NCBI GenBank assembly: GCA_947650285.1
Contig: CANTFL010001406.1
Coordinates: 186,001-250,000, forward strand
Direction: 5' to 3'
Length of the DNA stretch: 64,000 nt
Source of the DNA: Hyaloperonospora brassicae
Lineage: Eukaryota > Oomycota > Peronosporomycetes > Peronosporales > Peronosporaceae
Within the stretch, counting starts at the first letter, position 1. Every line of letters begins with the position of its first letter. The notes beneath the pieces were generated by a model. It did no database searches. It saw nothing but the letters and a program-made list of their open reading frames with translations, and was not told where the DNA came from. Positions 26,480 to 41,158 of this stretch are shown piece by piece. The translations under genes and the position numbers were made by a program.

Positions 26480-29340
26480 TGTCTAACGGAGCATTGGTGA
26501 CTACGTGCTGATTTCAGCACGTAGCTCACCATCACTTCCAATTTGAGCTATTGAGCTATTACTCTGCTACCTTGCGAATGCCTACGCAGAGAAAAGTGTA
26601 CTACAAAACCACAGCACTTACTGTGGTAATTATAAAGTATATTCGCTACCAAATATGAGAAACACCCAAATCTTGTTTCATCAATTATTCCAAATATCAT
26701 AAATTTATTTACAATTATGTATAATGAAGTCCCCATACTCTCATTGCGGTCGTCAAGCAGCGATCAGCGAGTTGCTGCAAATTACTATATTTACCATTAA
26801 GCATATCCTTAGGTCACTGCAACAATATAACTGTAGAGGGTGACATTTTCGGAAGAACATGAAGCATAATAATATATGATATATACATATATATATCAAA
26901 TATTCTTCGATATTATATCGCTTTTATGTACATATTGAAACATTGCGTAACAGGATCCCGCAGTTAAATCACCCTCAACCTTGGTGATAGTCAGTTTAAT
27001 GATTATCCCGATGAAGTGGCAACCCTTTGTGTCGCTTCGAAACAAGGAAAATTGTTGGGTCAGATCTGTTTATTTACGACCCCGCATCGCACTCTAGCAC
27101 ATTCATGCAATGCGCAGCAATAGCTATAGATAAATCAGCTGCACGAGCTAGCGCAGCTGCGAGTGATAGTGCACAAGCTAAAGAGGCAGACGAATTTAAT
27201 TCTGATGCTTCTTCTTCTAAAATCTCAGTTTCTATAGAAGCAAGTGAACGTAGCACTGCACCAAGAGCAAACTGTTCCTCCCTGCATTACCTGTTGATGC
27301 AAGTGCACGCGTAAATTCACCACATAGAAATAATAGCTCCAAGGTAAAAATTATTTACACTGGAGACTGGGTAGGTCGAGCCGACACAAGAAAGTTTGCG
27401 ATGTTGACGAATCACCTTGTAGGCCAAAACAGAGCCTCTGAGCAAGAAAGCTCGTCTAAAAATAGAAACCCTGAAGTTAATGAATGCTTAAGAATTCCGA
27501 TAACTTTAAAAGACTTGCCATCTACTCTGGCTTTTGCGCACAAGCGAGAGCGCGATGATGACAATGCCATGCACCGTCGTGATATTATCTACCTTGGTGT
27601 CATTTCTACTATAAGTACCACGCAGGAGGCTCTATACCGCAACGTCTTGCAATTTTGCTCTGAGATCGAGCCATAGTTTTTGTATGGGTGGCATGGTAAC
27701 GAAATTTTGGCTGGACAAGCGAACATCATCGAGTACATTAATCCATGATAAAGGTCTCACGGTCGTACTGTCAGCGTGAATAACTTTCACGCTAAACAAA
27801 GTTATGTTTATATATAATTTTCAAACATAGGCGGTACAGCGGTGACCAAAAACGATCTGTGAAATTGCTTTATACAAATTGGAACGCGTTCATTCGCAGT
27901 GTCGAAGCCATTGTGGTCAAATCGTGACTATAAAACATCAATTACGACAGGTATCAGGTCAAAGAAAAGGAGATTAATTGATGCAATGTATAGTCTGTGT
28001 CGTACGTCTCGTGGGTCATCATTTCTTTACCTCCCTTAACGAGAGTCATGCTATAACTGAGCTGACAAGTCAAAGCGCGTCCAAAAGGAATGTACCTACA
28101 TGCCTTCTGTGTTAGTCAGACCCCTTATCTCATCTGAGATGCGCTCCAAATTTGCCTATCTACCATCCGGCTATGAGTGTCAGTATCGCGTGTTTTCTAC
28201 TGAAATTTTAAATCATGAAATGACCCTTCTCCCATTGCTCGACAGGGCCTACAAAACCTGCCAATTTATTAACACGAGGCTTTCGGCTTGCATGCAGAGG
28301 TGAATACTCTTGCTTGGAAAACGAAGTAAATTACTTCGCTGCCAATTTACTTCTTGATGTATAAAGATAGGCTCAACGGGAATCCTTGTCCACCCTGCTA
28401 CCACCAGCATTGAGGTTGATGAGTAAAACCCCATGTCCGACTCACTTGTTAGAACTGGAAAAAGAATCGATCGACACAACCGCGTCCTCTGCTACTTGCG
28501 CAGGGACTTCGCAACGAGCGTAACCGTCGTCAAATATTGGGGACGGCGATGCAGAAATTCCGTCAGGCAATGACAAATCAGGTTTTTCGTTCACTGGTAG
28601 CGGGAAAACGACAATGAAGGTGACCCCTTTCGCAAACATATTACTTCGGCTCGTCGTGAGACCTTGTGGTGAAGAAGCTCCCCGAAAGATTTGTCCGCGT
28701 ATACTTTATATCATCATATATCTGAGTATAGTGGCTTTGTTAACGCTATGAACAAACCGAAGGCTGACAGTACGGTTTCAGACACTTAAAAAATGTTAGG
28801 AGCTTACGCATCATATAAGAAAGTGAATGTGATTGCGATATAATATATAGAACGTTTTACAATACTTCGGCTGTAGGAAAATCCCGCTGATACTCGTAGC
28901 TACGTGTTTAAAATTTATGATTGTATTGATACATTCTTCGCAGCACTCTGTGCCTGTCGGTCTACAATATTACTAATAAAGACCTCTCTAAACCAATATA
29001 TGATTCTTGGAACAGCTTAAAATACCCTACTAATTCGCCCATTTTAAATCACTGCGCTAAGTGCCCACTGCTAAACGATTATTATCTTGGTTAGCTAGGG
29101 CGTCATCACCCTCGCTGAAGTAAAAATTCCAAAATCATAAACGATGATTATATAAACGTCGTCATCACCATCGAGGATAGAAATTGCGTCATAGATCTTG
29201 ATGAGATTGGCTTTCTTGGTACCAATAAGGTCGATATTAAATTCGCGTTTCTTCGAAGCTGAGGACGACTCGTGAATAGCTAGTGAAAGAAAAATGTTCG
29301 ATCAAGCGATTACCCCCTCCAAGTAAACAGTGTCATACCT
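26480..29340 (-). mobile_element. Relic D, old member of the element A family
   Basis: A 3' LTR-like start at 26480 (TGTCTAACGGAGC, with a 10-bp hairpin at 26501-26524) runs to about 26967, then a decayed polypurine tract. The antisense accessory gene is recognisable in pieces on the plus strand: 27829-27924 (QKR..LL..WNAF) and 28121-28190 (SEMR..YxxxYRVF). 29055-29340 matches 8525-8815 of A, the integrase linker. Many stops and AT-directed changes. The 5' part is lost or unrecognisable beyond 29340. Confidence 0.65.
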
Positions 29341-32300
29341 TTAATATAGTCAGACTAATTTTAAAGCATATTCGATCTCCCTTTGAATTTGTCGAATCGT
29401 CACAATCGTGGCCTCAAATTTATTTACAAGGCATATATAGATAGCTTTAATAATATTGAGAACAATCAATAGGCCAAAACACACCGATATAAATATCGTA
29501 TATTTGCCGATTTATCTAATTTTAGCCGCTAAAGTTGTCTGATTGGCAACTTCCACAGAATAGCGAATACGATCCAACGCTGTTCTTTTTTACATACCGA
29601 TCCATTTTTTGCAACCGGTTTCGTATTGGCTTCGAATGTTAGCGGGGAAAACAACTTCTACTTCATCCCATATAGGTGGATATCGCAATCATGATATTAC
29701 GCACTTCTACTCGCAAGATTATGCTGGAGTGAGAATACCGGTAAAATCTTTCTTAACTCCTTATCTCCATCTTTTCGTTTGATGACAAACCTGATTACGC
29801 CCTTTGTCCACCGTTTAAATACTTCGATTGCATCAGCCACCACAGTATCGATGGACGACTCTGATACGTAATATAGCTGAGCACGAATTATTGAACCACA
29901 CGTCCTTGAACAAAGCAGCGCCAACTATATATCTTTTATAACTTTGTAGTTAAGCTCGATAACTTTTAAATTGTCCCTGTCAAACAGCATTGGACAGTAC
30001 TCATTTTCTTAACACTGCATAAGCGCCACCGACCTCGCGTGATTGCTAGCATAAAGTGTAAAAAAAGTGGCACTCTGGAATTAAATGTGATACTGTAAGT
30101 GTCGAAATGCTCTTGGCCATAATTATTTTGTAGGTCCTCATACATTTTTTGCGCCGAATTTCACCTACATATTCCCGATCGTGGATTCTATTTTTCGTGA
30201 TACCTATCTATGCCACTAATTCGCACATCCTTGTACTAGAATACAGGTCTATTTTATGGTCGAATTGCGTCATAATGACCTGAGATAATCCTATATCGTA
30301 ATAATTTGCTTTCCGTAGCTCATACGATACCGCCTCGTAGACCTATTACAATCAAATGACGAGACTGCAATTGATGATTTAGAGATACGATTGTATTGTA
30401 CGCAACAGGCTTGTATAAATCTTCATTGTGTACGACTAAGATTTTTAGATTGTACCCTAGACTCTTTAACGAAATTTAGCGACCTTGATGATTTACGTTA
30501 CGACATTCATGAAACCGTTTTGATATTTTAATCGATAAGCTAATCGCATTACACAATTCTAGAATCTATTCAATGGTTTCGTTAAGCAGCAACCATGCGT
30601 GCTTAGAAATCTGTATATTGTCAATATACGATCATGTGTCTAATGTTTATGGTTTTGAGTCCATATATGATCGCCGATTTTATATATATCAGGTGTAGAT
30701 ATTCGTTATACATCGTTTATTTTCCAGTTTGAAGAAACTCATCTAACATTTGTTAAGTGCATTGTTGATGAGGTGCTAATCAATCTTAAAGCTCAACTGA
30801 ATTCATCGACCTATGCAGAAAAAGAAATATTAAGAGGAGCGACATAAATAGGATCACTGCTATTTCTTCACGTCCTCTCCAACACCTAAATCAGCTTGTC
30901 ATGTGCACCGACTACAGAAGCTATAATGGCTTAGTACTTCTACCAACTTGCAGATAAGGGGCATGACCATAATTTGTGTCAGGGATTTACGAATCGGTAA
31001 GTGATACAAAATTGTAAGATTTCCGGCCGCCTTGATGATCGCTACAACTGGTGTCGCAAAGAAAGTATAAGGGCGAATGATTTCGCGTATAATAGTCATT
31101 ACATAAGGTCTAAACGTATCTATATAGTTTGCTACCGGACGAATACGATGCGCAATCGGTGCCGCACCACGTCCATCTATATCATATTACATCTCGTAAA
31201 GAGTGTGATAATAAATTGCCTTATTGAAAAGATACATGTAGTTTTCTCGTAAAACGACCTGTGTGCCTCATTTTACCTTGGGAGAGGTATGAATAAATTG
31301 CCCAATGTAGTGTCCTCTATCATCACGTCACCCATACATTATGTTATCTCCGTCATCACATACATATGCAATATTCAATCTTCAGCAAGCCGACGACCGT
31401 TTTTCCGTTTCTAGAACACTGCTTTCAGATATGCTTTTAATTGTTCTCTTACTTGCACTTTTGACATTGAAACCTTACACTTTTTTTCATATTTCCGGAA
31501 TAATCATACAAACATCTGAGATCTTTTCGCTTCTAAATTCGTTAAATCTGATATTTAATTGGACATGATCAATCTGGTTGCGTAAACAAATTGCTAATAT
31601 GTTCGAATTATAGGAAAAGCATTTAACTATGTCTTTATCATATTCATTTCAATTATATCGAGTAATTATAACTGCTTTAATCGTATTTTTTATCGATATT
31701 ATACTTTATCGAAGAAGTTGACTAGTAAAAGAACATTTTATCTTGAAAAAAGGTCAAAATTTTAGAACGCTTGAATTTCGCATCATCATCGACGACCATC
31801 ACATCCAATACAAAAAAATAAATAGATTCAAGCACAGCAAAAGACTCAATGGCATGATCACGGAAACGCAAAGAGTCACAAAAAAGCGCGACCAAGACAT
31901 CATAGACATAAATGAGCCCATCTTCGTAGAATTCAACAAATTTTACAATGACAATTGACTTGTTGATAACGTAAACCCGAATACCTTTCCACACGTCTTC
32001 ATCTTAGTGCGCAAATGGCTTGATGGACTGTGGATTTGGGGTTTCCGCCATCGTTTACTCAACATAGTCAGATGCCAGCGTCAGTAACATGATATATTAC
32101 TCCGTTCGATAATTTGCATGCTCAATATCACCAGCTTAAAGGAAGGATGTTACCAACAAAGAATAAACACGGGCAGATTTGTCTTCTCGGCGCTTGCACC
32201 ATCGCAACCTTTGTCATATCCGCACGCATTGAGCCCCACACAAGGAAAATTTGACCTGAATATGCGAGGAACACGGAGGAAAAAACATAGTCTTTCCAAC

Positions 32301-35300
32301 TTAGCAAAAGAGGACTATTCAATACTGCCTTCTCTTGCAACTTCATGTAGACAGTACCTTCACACTTCATTTCATTACCGCGCTTGCCATTAAACACGAC
32401 CACAAGTAGTAAATTATTATTACTGGATTTCGTGACAGCGAAAATCGCGGTGACTCGCGCTTAAGCATATTCTATCAACTCGAGCACAACCCACCTAAAT
32501 CCATAACATCGACAGTGTTTGGACGCGAAACCTAACAGAGAACATTATGTCGATTAAACCTGTACGCGATGGACCATACGTTGAACGATGCGGGGAGTGG
32601 TAGACCATTCCCTACATTACGCTCGGGATAAATTATTTGTCTTACGAAGTCGTCAGATATGTCGTTCGCCTCAGCGTGATGCCCATGTAGAGGATGAGCC
32701 ACTGGTTTAAGGAAACTTACGTTTAGTAGTACTCTGCAAAGGCGACGTAGATTGCAGTAACATATATATACGCGCTGGAGACCATTAAGTTGAGCGAAGG
32801 TCGCTTCATGACAAGGTACATGCGAAGTGCTAGATGGGGTCCAGTCGATACATGGCCGCACCAATTATAAGTTGCAACTATTTTTTTCAGACGGCAACGA
32901 TATCTTCGCGTCTTTTCTACTAGTAATTTATCTGAAAAGGCTAAAGCATCTCTTCGTTTTCTTTTTAAAAAGTAGGTGGTGGTACGGGTTGGCGTATTTG
33001 ATCATTTTTCTCGATTTAGTTAATGACTTGGCGCTTTTCAGCCATAGATTCGTCCAGGCGGTAAGATTGGATGGGTATTGCGGGCTCGTGTGGAATCTTT
33101 TGATTCGGATAAACACCGATTTGCTTAATTAAAAAATGTCCCAAGCATTTTTTGAATGCGCGACTACCGTGGCCTTCTAATTCCAACAATTTTTTGCCCA
33201 CAATTTCGCTTGTCAAGATATGTCTCTCATAAATAAGGAGCTATTACCGTATATGTTGTTTTGTGTTGTAGACATCATAATAAAATTATTTAATGACCCG
33301 TGATTGTCTAAAACGTCGATCACTTTGGGTAACCAATGGTGTTATATTTATTTTAGTTGTTGTATTAAGATAACGATCAACAGTTACTTTACAGGCTATC
33401 TTCTCTATGCAATGCATTGACGTGAACAGGTCAAAGCATACATCACATATGTCTCAGTTATATATCTATCGATATTCGCTACACGTATACTAGTCTCTGC
33501 GTCAGTTCATGGTTGGGAAATTCATTTTTTATTCCTACTCTGTAACTTAGTTCCCACTTAAGTCCCGGACCACTTTTTTCTAGCATCCATATATACAGCA
33601 CTTAAACGCTGGCATATCTGCAAGCTAATTTTATAAGAAGTACTGATTAAATTGCTAGATCATTTAAGCCATAATACAGTTTGTTTGGAGCCGTCTCTTG
33701 CAAACATATAAATTCTTCCGGCGAAGTGGAAATTGTCGTCCGAATACATCCAAATTACGACCGTTAACACAAATTATTTAAAATAATGCTTGTTAGGTAT
33801 ACCTGTTCTCGTCTCGCACTCTAATAAATACTTAGCAAGCCCATCAGCCTAAATTTGATCGTTGTTGTCCCAAGGTCATGTACGCCCTTCAACAATTAAG
33901 GGAATTGTTGCTTCGGAATTTCATTATACTAAATATAACCTTTCATTAGAAAAGGTGGCGTCGATGATGGGAAATTCGATGCCGAACGGATACAGCCTGA
34001 TTACTTTCTGCCAGGTAATTTTGCCCAATGCTTAAGCCTATCCAAACACTTCCCATTAGCTTTATACTTTTATTTATGCTTATTACGAGAAGATCCTTTT
34101 TAACACCATTGTCGGTTTAAAATACAAAATAATCTGTTATGATCCTTCTGAGCCGGTCACAGTAGCCACAAAACGAATTAATCTTGTACATACTTATTTG
34201 GGTTTCATCTTCTTCCTACGTCTAGACGTTCAATCTCTTTTTGTAATCTTTTTAAAGAAAATTTGACCTGAAACGTTCGACTAGTGGTCGATATCTATTT
34301 TAAGGAGCGTTCTAACATTATATTGTTCTTATACCGATGAGGAAGCATCCAATGGCTTTGATCAAAACATTTCATTGACGGATATGTTGGATAAATTCTC
34401 TTTCAAAATTAAGAAGTTTTGTACAACGCAACTAAAGCAGCTGTACAACGGATATCTACGACGCCATAATTTTTGGCATGTCAATCGTTTTGAGTACTCC
34501 AGATTGCGATACTAGACCAATATTCAGAATGTTGACACCTTAAAATAATCGATTTAGGCGATCAGGTACATCAGCACAGTCGATTGGTCATCGATATGTG
34601 ATGGAATCGCTCGACGGCTTGCGAATCACTGCACCCATTTCATATTTTTCAAATTACGTTTCAGTGTACTCTTTATGCGCCTCACTGATTGATATTATAT
34701 TTCTCATCGCTGTCAATGCTCAAACATAATTCACTGTTCCCTAGTTCTTACTAGTGGTCTTATTGTCTCCATATTGTTGAAATATATGATTGCCGTGCCT
34801 TAAAGCAATTTTCTTTACATACATCTCGTTATACTATAGCCAAAACATTAAGCATATGTACGCGTTGCAACAACCACTATGTATGATCATCCTGATGATG
34901 GTGAGCTAAAATTATAAAAAAAATTATAAAACGTAAATAACGAAATATAATACAAGATTACGCTACCCGTATATCCGCCACATCGAGGCGGTACGATGCT
35001 TAGCGTCTTATATTTGTGAACTTGTAGCGCACGAATTATTATTGCATATAAGAACCTTGTATCGTCAAAATATTATCGAGTAATTCTGATAGCTTGTCCG
35101 ATTTAAGCAGGCCACAGCCTCATCAAATGGTAATAAAGTCTAACAAAATATATATATAAAACACAACACACAAAATGTACCTAATTCAAGATGGGTCGAG
35201 AAATTAAGCCAACCTGATCTTGACAATTTAGCTCTGCGATCGATCTTCATCCTTGTCGATAAAAAATCGCAAAGGTAAGAAATTGCTCCCATTTAATTTA

Positions 35301-36681
35301 AAGCGCTACTTACGTCGTCTTCTCTGCCGGTCGGTAAGTGGCCTCTAGAGCTCGTCTTTGTTTTAAATGCATTTATATCGACCATGTCGTTTTTGATTGG
35401 TAAACTGGAACGTGGTCGCATAGAATTTATAATGACGTCCGAGATATTTAAAGATTTGAAGGCATTTTGTGTCTTCTAATGGCGTACTAGTATGCTATGT
35501 TTAGTCCTTATTTGTCTGACGTAATATTGTCTACTCGCGTCATAATGATTTTCGATTTAGCACGGATTTAGTCGACCAATTGTGCTTACACCGACTTAAT
35601 AGAATGCTAAGCGTTAATTCAGATCAGCTCGTCCAGAAATAGTTAAAAAATACGATTCAGTTTATCTTGTAGGAAAGACGCTTCAAGAGGACATGAAATT
35701 AACGAAGATTACTGATAACGTCATTGTACCCTACGTGCTACTCAAATGAATCATCTTGAGACGATGTAGTGTAATGACCTCATGCGTCGGCTAAATGTTA
35801 ACTTTATATATAACCTTCTTTCAGACCACAAATAGTGTTAAAATTACTACGAAGGATTCAGCTGCGTCTCGAAATAGGTCTTTTCTGCATTGCATGGAAT
35901 CTGTACTATAGAAAAGTTGATATTGTTAGATCTTGCAGATGTGAAAAAAGTCTTCTGCTTGCCTATAATTTCCGTCTCACGGATTATTTACTTCGATCCG
36001 TGCCTCGATTTATACTCCTGTGCTCAACTTTTGTTTTCGCCAGTTATGCTGGTTTAAACTCTTTGATTAGGCCTTAGGTGATTTTGATCTTGCTCTTGTG
36101 CATAAGATTTAATGTTGTTCGATGCGTAATAATTTTTACACAGAGATTAAGTGTTCTTTTGTCGCAACCTCGCATGATTGAGACTTAAAACTAAGTGCTT
36201 TAAGATTCTAACGACTCGATACGTCTTCCGATCTTGGCCTCCAGCCCTGTATTTTTATGTGACGTCCTATTGTGGTGGATTGGTGCCTGCTCTTCTGAGG
36301 AGTCGATGCTGGCTCTCCACTGGCACCCGGACTATTGAATAATGGACGGGGTACTTTGATTCCGTGTTCTCGATATCGTTACTCACCTTGTGTATCTTCG
36401 TTGGAACGTGTTGCACTCTTACAGGTGGACCCGAGTCGATGCCAAGCTTAACCGTAGTTGGAATTGGTGCTGTCGCGTGGAAAGTTATACATCATTGCGG
36501 GTACACTTGTAAGGTGCTCGATGGGAGTCACCTTGATCTCCACGAGATTGCCTTGTTCAATGCAGAAAATTGATTCGAGAGACTTCTGACCACTTGAACC
36601 GTCTCACGATCCGGCAACCCGTCCCTTTACATATTTACTGCGTACGATCGCAGTTGGGGTTTATGTTAAGAGTCCTTATTC
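29341..36681. other. AT-rich decayed region with retroelement relics
   Basis: 7.3 kb of AT-rich sequence full of stops in all frames. No working gene, RNA gene or clean repeat was seen. One relic is legible (30899-31099). Short frames such as 31341-31568, 32118-32393 and 35835-36077 have no motif. The last few hundred bases (about 36230-36680) return to normal composition before the LTR of F. Confidence 0.5.
30899..31099 (-). pseudogene. Reverse-transcriptase relic of the E/F lineage
   Basis: IIRPYTFFATPVVAIIKAAG followed by LTQIMVMPLICKLVEVL lines up with IIQPSTSPWASPIVIIVKKN and LTQLMVYPMPLINELLEDL in element E (RT fingers). The rest has decayed. It shows that the AT-rich region was once gypsy DNA. 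Confidence 0.6.
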
Positions 36682-37651
36682 TGTGGAGAAGCGCGAAGGA
36701 AGAATGACGGAATTGTGGATTGCGCGATCCGCCTTAAGTGCGAAAATCAATTTGATTGGTGGAGCGCGTACGGAGATGGGCCCGTTAGCACGGATGATGG
36801 TGTCAAACGACTGAGTGACAGGAAATGACTGTGGACTATATGCAGAGTAACCCACCTAACGGCCAAGAAGGAGTATAGTCAAGGATCGATGATTGACCGA
36901 TCGCGATCTGCGATCGAAGTTTTGGATCACCAAGGTACTCTGCGATCCGGTACTCTGCGATCCGGTATGGTGAGATCCGCTACAGTGTATCTGATGTGGA
37001 CCACATGAGATAAGAGATGAATGACAAAGACAGGCGGTGCACAACAGTTGACCTATCGAACAGATAGGCATAGTCATAGGGTTTGGATTTGGTTGGTTGA
37101 CATTAAACAGAATTGAATTTGCAACGAAAGACACGCGTCGACTTCTCCCGGGCAGGATCTTTGGCCTTCCGTTGAATAGAGAGTCACCCACGTCTCAGCA
37201 AATTTCGCCCTTGGATTGTTTGGCCAGGCGGAAAGTCAATTTTCACCCCCCATCAACTGCGATAGGACGCAGTAACCCTACGGTTCAGATTCAAGATCGA
37301 GAGACGGATCAAGTGGTCAGAAGGCTTGCGTATCAAGCATCACCCCTCGAAAAGGCGACTCTGGGAGAGCGCCCAAGTTACAAGCGATCGAGTGAAGAAT
37401 TTTCACGCGATCCGCACCTACGTTTGACCGGGTGAAGCATTTCTACCCGATCAACACCTATCCCTAAGACGGTCAAGTTCAGCTGAAGCTCAAGTCCACC
37501 AAGAAGCGCGCAACCCGCCCCACCGATGGGTACACAAGGTGAGCAAGAACATACAGAACACGGAATCGGGGTATCCCCTCCGTTAGTCGGTCGCCCGGGC
37601 GCCAGTGGAGAGTAGGGATCAAAAGAAAATTGTGATCACCACTCCACCACA
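36682..37651 (+). repeat. 5' LTR of F
   Basis: 970 bp, TGTGGAGAAG to CTCCACCACA. It contains short GATCCGGTACTCTGC repeats (about 36933-36975). The gag ATG follows with no spacer. Confidence 0.9.
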
Positions 37652-40109
37652 ATGGTGCGCGCGATCGGATCTTCTGGTGAATCGGGATTTCACTGTGAGT
37701 CCCTGAGAAAAGAAGCCAAGAGCAATACTAATCCTGGGATAGAAGCGCCAGCGGCAGAGGGATCGTTGGAGACGCGTGAAGATGAAGGATCCACGGATCG
37801 TCTAAGTTTTGGGAGGGGCTTTGACGACAAGGAAAGGAAAGAAATAGATTGTTCGCACGATCTGAAAAAACAACCAACTCCCTCCTGAAGGCCTTTCAGG
37901 GACCACCGTGGATCGCACTTCAAAGCGCAATCCGCAGGATGAAATTCCTGAGAACAGGTTCAACAATTTTCATTGGTATTAGATGAACTATTAGTGATGA
38001 TGAAGAGAGTGACAAGATATTAAGAAGATTTTAAGAAGCTGGCTGAGATAAAACAAGATCGAGATGTGTACAAGAACAAGCCAGCCGGATGCAAGGTCAA
38101 GACGGAGAATATAGATAAAGGCTCAAAGTCAGTAGATCGCAAAGTAAAATTTAAGATTGGCGATTCAACGATCTCAGCCGGGAGTACCATTTGCAGGAGC
38201 TGATGAAGCTTCTGTCGAGCGATCCAGTACTTAAGACTAATAAGCCGAATTTGACCGTATCACTACTCGGGCCGAAAACAGCGCCTAAATCACCTTGTAA
38301 CGTGTCGGAGGCGCTCCAGCGTCTGATCAATCTACTAACGGGGACGGGGTTTTCGGCGGGAACGTTCAACGCACATACTCTACCAGAAAGCAACCACGAT
38401 CGAGTGATCGCTGCCGGACAGTCGCTATTTATGACATTAAGTCGGCTTCTAGGCATACGTGACCACGGAGACAACCCGACCACGCCGATCGGCACCTCAT
38501 ATCAACGGATCACGCCGCGGATCAATATGGATCAAGTTGTTACGCCGATAAACGATTCCCCCGCAAAAGAGCACACTAGATCGTCCCGATACGCTTCCGC
38601 GGAATCGGAAGAGGACTCGAACGATTAGCTCGAGATATAACGGATGTCGCTAGGACTAAAGGGCGCGGATCTGTTGCGGAAGACATTTGAACGGAATGAG
38701 GCTGAAGAGAAAGCGGGAAGGCCGTCGGCAACGCAGTTTATGATTATAGTAGTGTCAGAACAATTAAATTTCTATTTTCGAGCAGCCATGATGAAATACC
38801 AGCTAGAACAAGGTCACATGAACGCTTGACGATCGGGTTCCGCAATCTGGAACCGGAGATCCACAGGCCGGAAATTTACATGGAGTCACTTGGATCGCGT
38901 CCGAATGGATCGCATGACTATGATCATGAGCATCGGAAGAAAGGACTCAAGAGATTCCCGCAGGTGGTGGCGGCAGAATCGGCAGAGAGTGGCGGAATCT
39001 CTAACCAAAGAAATCGAATATCTGCCATGGCCGTACTATAGGAATTCCCCGGCCGAGAGAAGAATGAAGAACGAGCCTGGAACTGGATCAGTAAGGTGAA
39101 GTCGACTATCCTACGCGGTCAAGCGCCAGAAGTGGAGAAGTGCTTAGTGTCCAGTGATCTTCTTACGGGAACGGCGTGTGATTGGTATAATCAGCTCAGT
39201 CGCTCAACGAGGACTTCGTGGAAGGCACTCTTAGAAGGCTTCATGGCCAAGTACGGAGGGAAGAATGGTGTTTCAGTCGGGAAACTATATTACCATGCGC
39301 CTAAGCGATCGAACGAGAATCCATTGAATTACTTGTACCGTCTGAATGTGGCCGCGATCCGGGCGAAGATCCCGATACGAGATGGATCGCCCATCACTCG
39401 TAAGTAACATGTGAATCATTACATCGGTACCCTGGATGATAGCGATATGGCTAGAATGCTAAAGAAACTACGCCTTGGAAATGCAGATGATCTGGAAGAA
39501 ACGCTGCAAGAATGTGAGAACTTGAAAGTTCGAGAAGCTCACGCCTCTATGGGATCGACCGAAATTAGACAGCGTGTTGCGCCACAGGCAGCCAAAGTTC
39601 CAGCAAACCAGCGCGAGCTGTGAGAGCGATCCACATGAAAAGCGAAAGTAGTGGACTAGACATAGACTCTTGCGGATCGGACTCCGACTCGGATCGACGC
39701 AACAAGTATATGGCCCGGGGCTACGGATCGCGCTCAGAAGCCTGATCGACACAATGTGTACCTGGCTGTCGCTGCGGATCGCGCTTAGAACCCGGGATAC
39801 CCACTCATTCGAAGTGATCAAGTCGACCGCGATCGTCACTTAGATCGTGGAAAGCCTCAAACAGTGTGTACGCACTGTGGGTCGAAGAGGCATGACGATC
39901 GCGGATGTTGGAAGAAACTTACGTGTCAGACATGTGGACGTAAGGGTCATCTTGCGGACAAGTGCTACTACTTGTGTTCCGGATTCGAGGACGTCGACGA
40001 GGAAGGAAAGTGCCCGATAGAAATTTTTTACAACATGATTCGTCAGTGGTATGTGACTACTAAGCATGCAGAGATGTTGCCGGAACAAGCCGAGAAGATG
40101 CTTAATTAG
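37652..40109 (+). pseudogene. gag: Gag of F, broken
   Basis: Begins at ATG 37652, the first base after the LTR and part of the primer site TGGTGCGCGCGATCGG. Pieces: N-terminal 37652-37888; 38191-38628 (matches E gag around ALxxLxxLL..GxFxxHTL); capsid 39096-39407 (CDWYNQLSRS, NPLNYLYRLNVAAI) and 39411-39623; and two CCHC knuckles, CTHCGSKRHDDRGC and CQTCGRKGHLADKC, at 39864-40109, ending KMLN-TAG exactly as in E. At least five frame breaks. Confidence 0.85.
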
Positions 40110-40399
40110 GACACTCGCCAGGTTGGAATCTGGTACGTGCCGAGCGTTCTAGGCTCTGTGTATATGCATTTGTGTAGAGGAAGTGGGGAGACGGAGGCGA
40201 GGACAAGCAGGATGATCGGCAATATACATGTGATTCATTATACTTTATGAGTTCCATTTCGAGTGTCAGAAGACATGATGATTACGCCCGATCACCAACT
40301 AATATGGAGCTTGTCTTAGCGCCGGGCAAGTCAAGGGGATACTGAAAATAACATACACCAGGAAAATGGTTCAAGCAAGCTAATGTGGTTAGGAAGATT

Positions 40400-41158
40400 G
40401 ACAACGAAAATATGACAATGGCTCTGGACCCAGGGGCTAATATCTCGATCGTAGACACCGCTATTACTCGTAAGGTAGAATGTGCGATTGACGAGAATCA
40501 GAAAAAATAGTGTATGGGGATAGGTGATAACCTTTAAATGTCCGAAGGACGAACAAATATCAAGATCACCCTAAATAAATCGCTGGTATACAATTTTGAT
40601 GTATGGGTGGATGATCAAGTGGGTCTAGAGGTGATCCTGGGTATAGACTTCATGTTGCCCGCATGTTTACGTCTACATTTGGCTGACGAGATGCTGGTAT
40701 TGCCAGATGAACTGAGGATTCATCTAGCAGGACGCATACCTCTGTACGGATCATCCATGCAGCCGATCGTGACCCCAGAACAGCACTTGGTGCTACCGGT
40801 CGATCGATCGGCGAAGATAAGGATCGGCAACGTCAAGTCGTACTTAAAGCTCTGGGTGAGGTGCGATCCTACATGCGTACCCATCGTAATCGCTGGGAAA
40901 GGTCGGATCAAGTTCTTGCAGCTGACAAATCTCAGTGATAAGATAGTTACTCTTGATCGGGGACCGACCTTAAGCTGGATTATGGCTGCGGAGACGGTGC
41001 ATCGACACCCAGGCTGCTTCTCGGTTGGATCGCGAAGGTACAACGAGTGGCAGGCACTAGATTTTAAAGATACGACTGAAAGAGAGGACGAAGATCCGCC
41101 CGCATACGCTGAACCGCTTGTGAATCACACGACTCACCCTACGCCAAAGAAGGTTTAA
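40400..41158 (+). pseudogene. Protease of F, altered active site
   Basis: The active-site region reads LDPGANISIVD where E has FDTGAEISILD, so the catalytic D-T-G-A is D-P-G-A. TAG at 40508-40510 follows. The second half (40538-41158) keeps LEVILGIDFMLPA and LPDELRIHLAG. It would not be active. Confidence 0.8.

Noticed and set aside
31341..33216. Several 60-110 codon frames in the AT-rich region
   Set aside because: Hydrophobic or Lys-rich low-complexity frames expected from AT-rich DNA; no motif, no start context.
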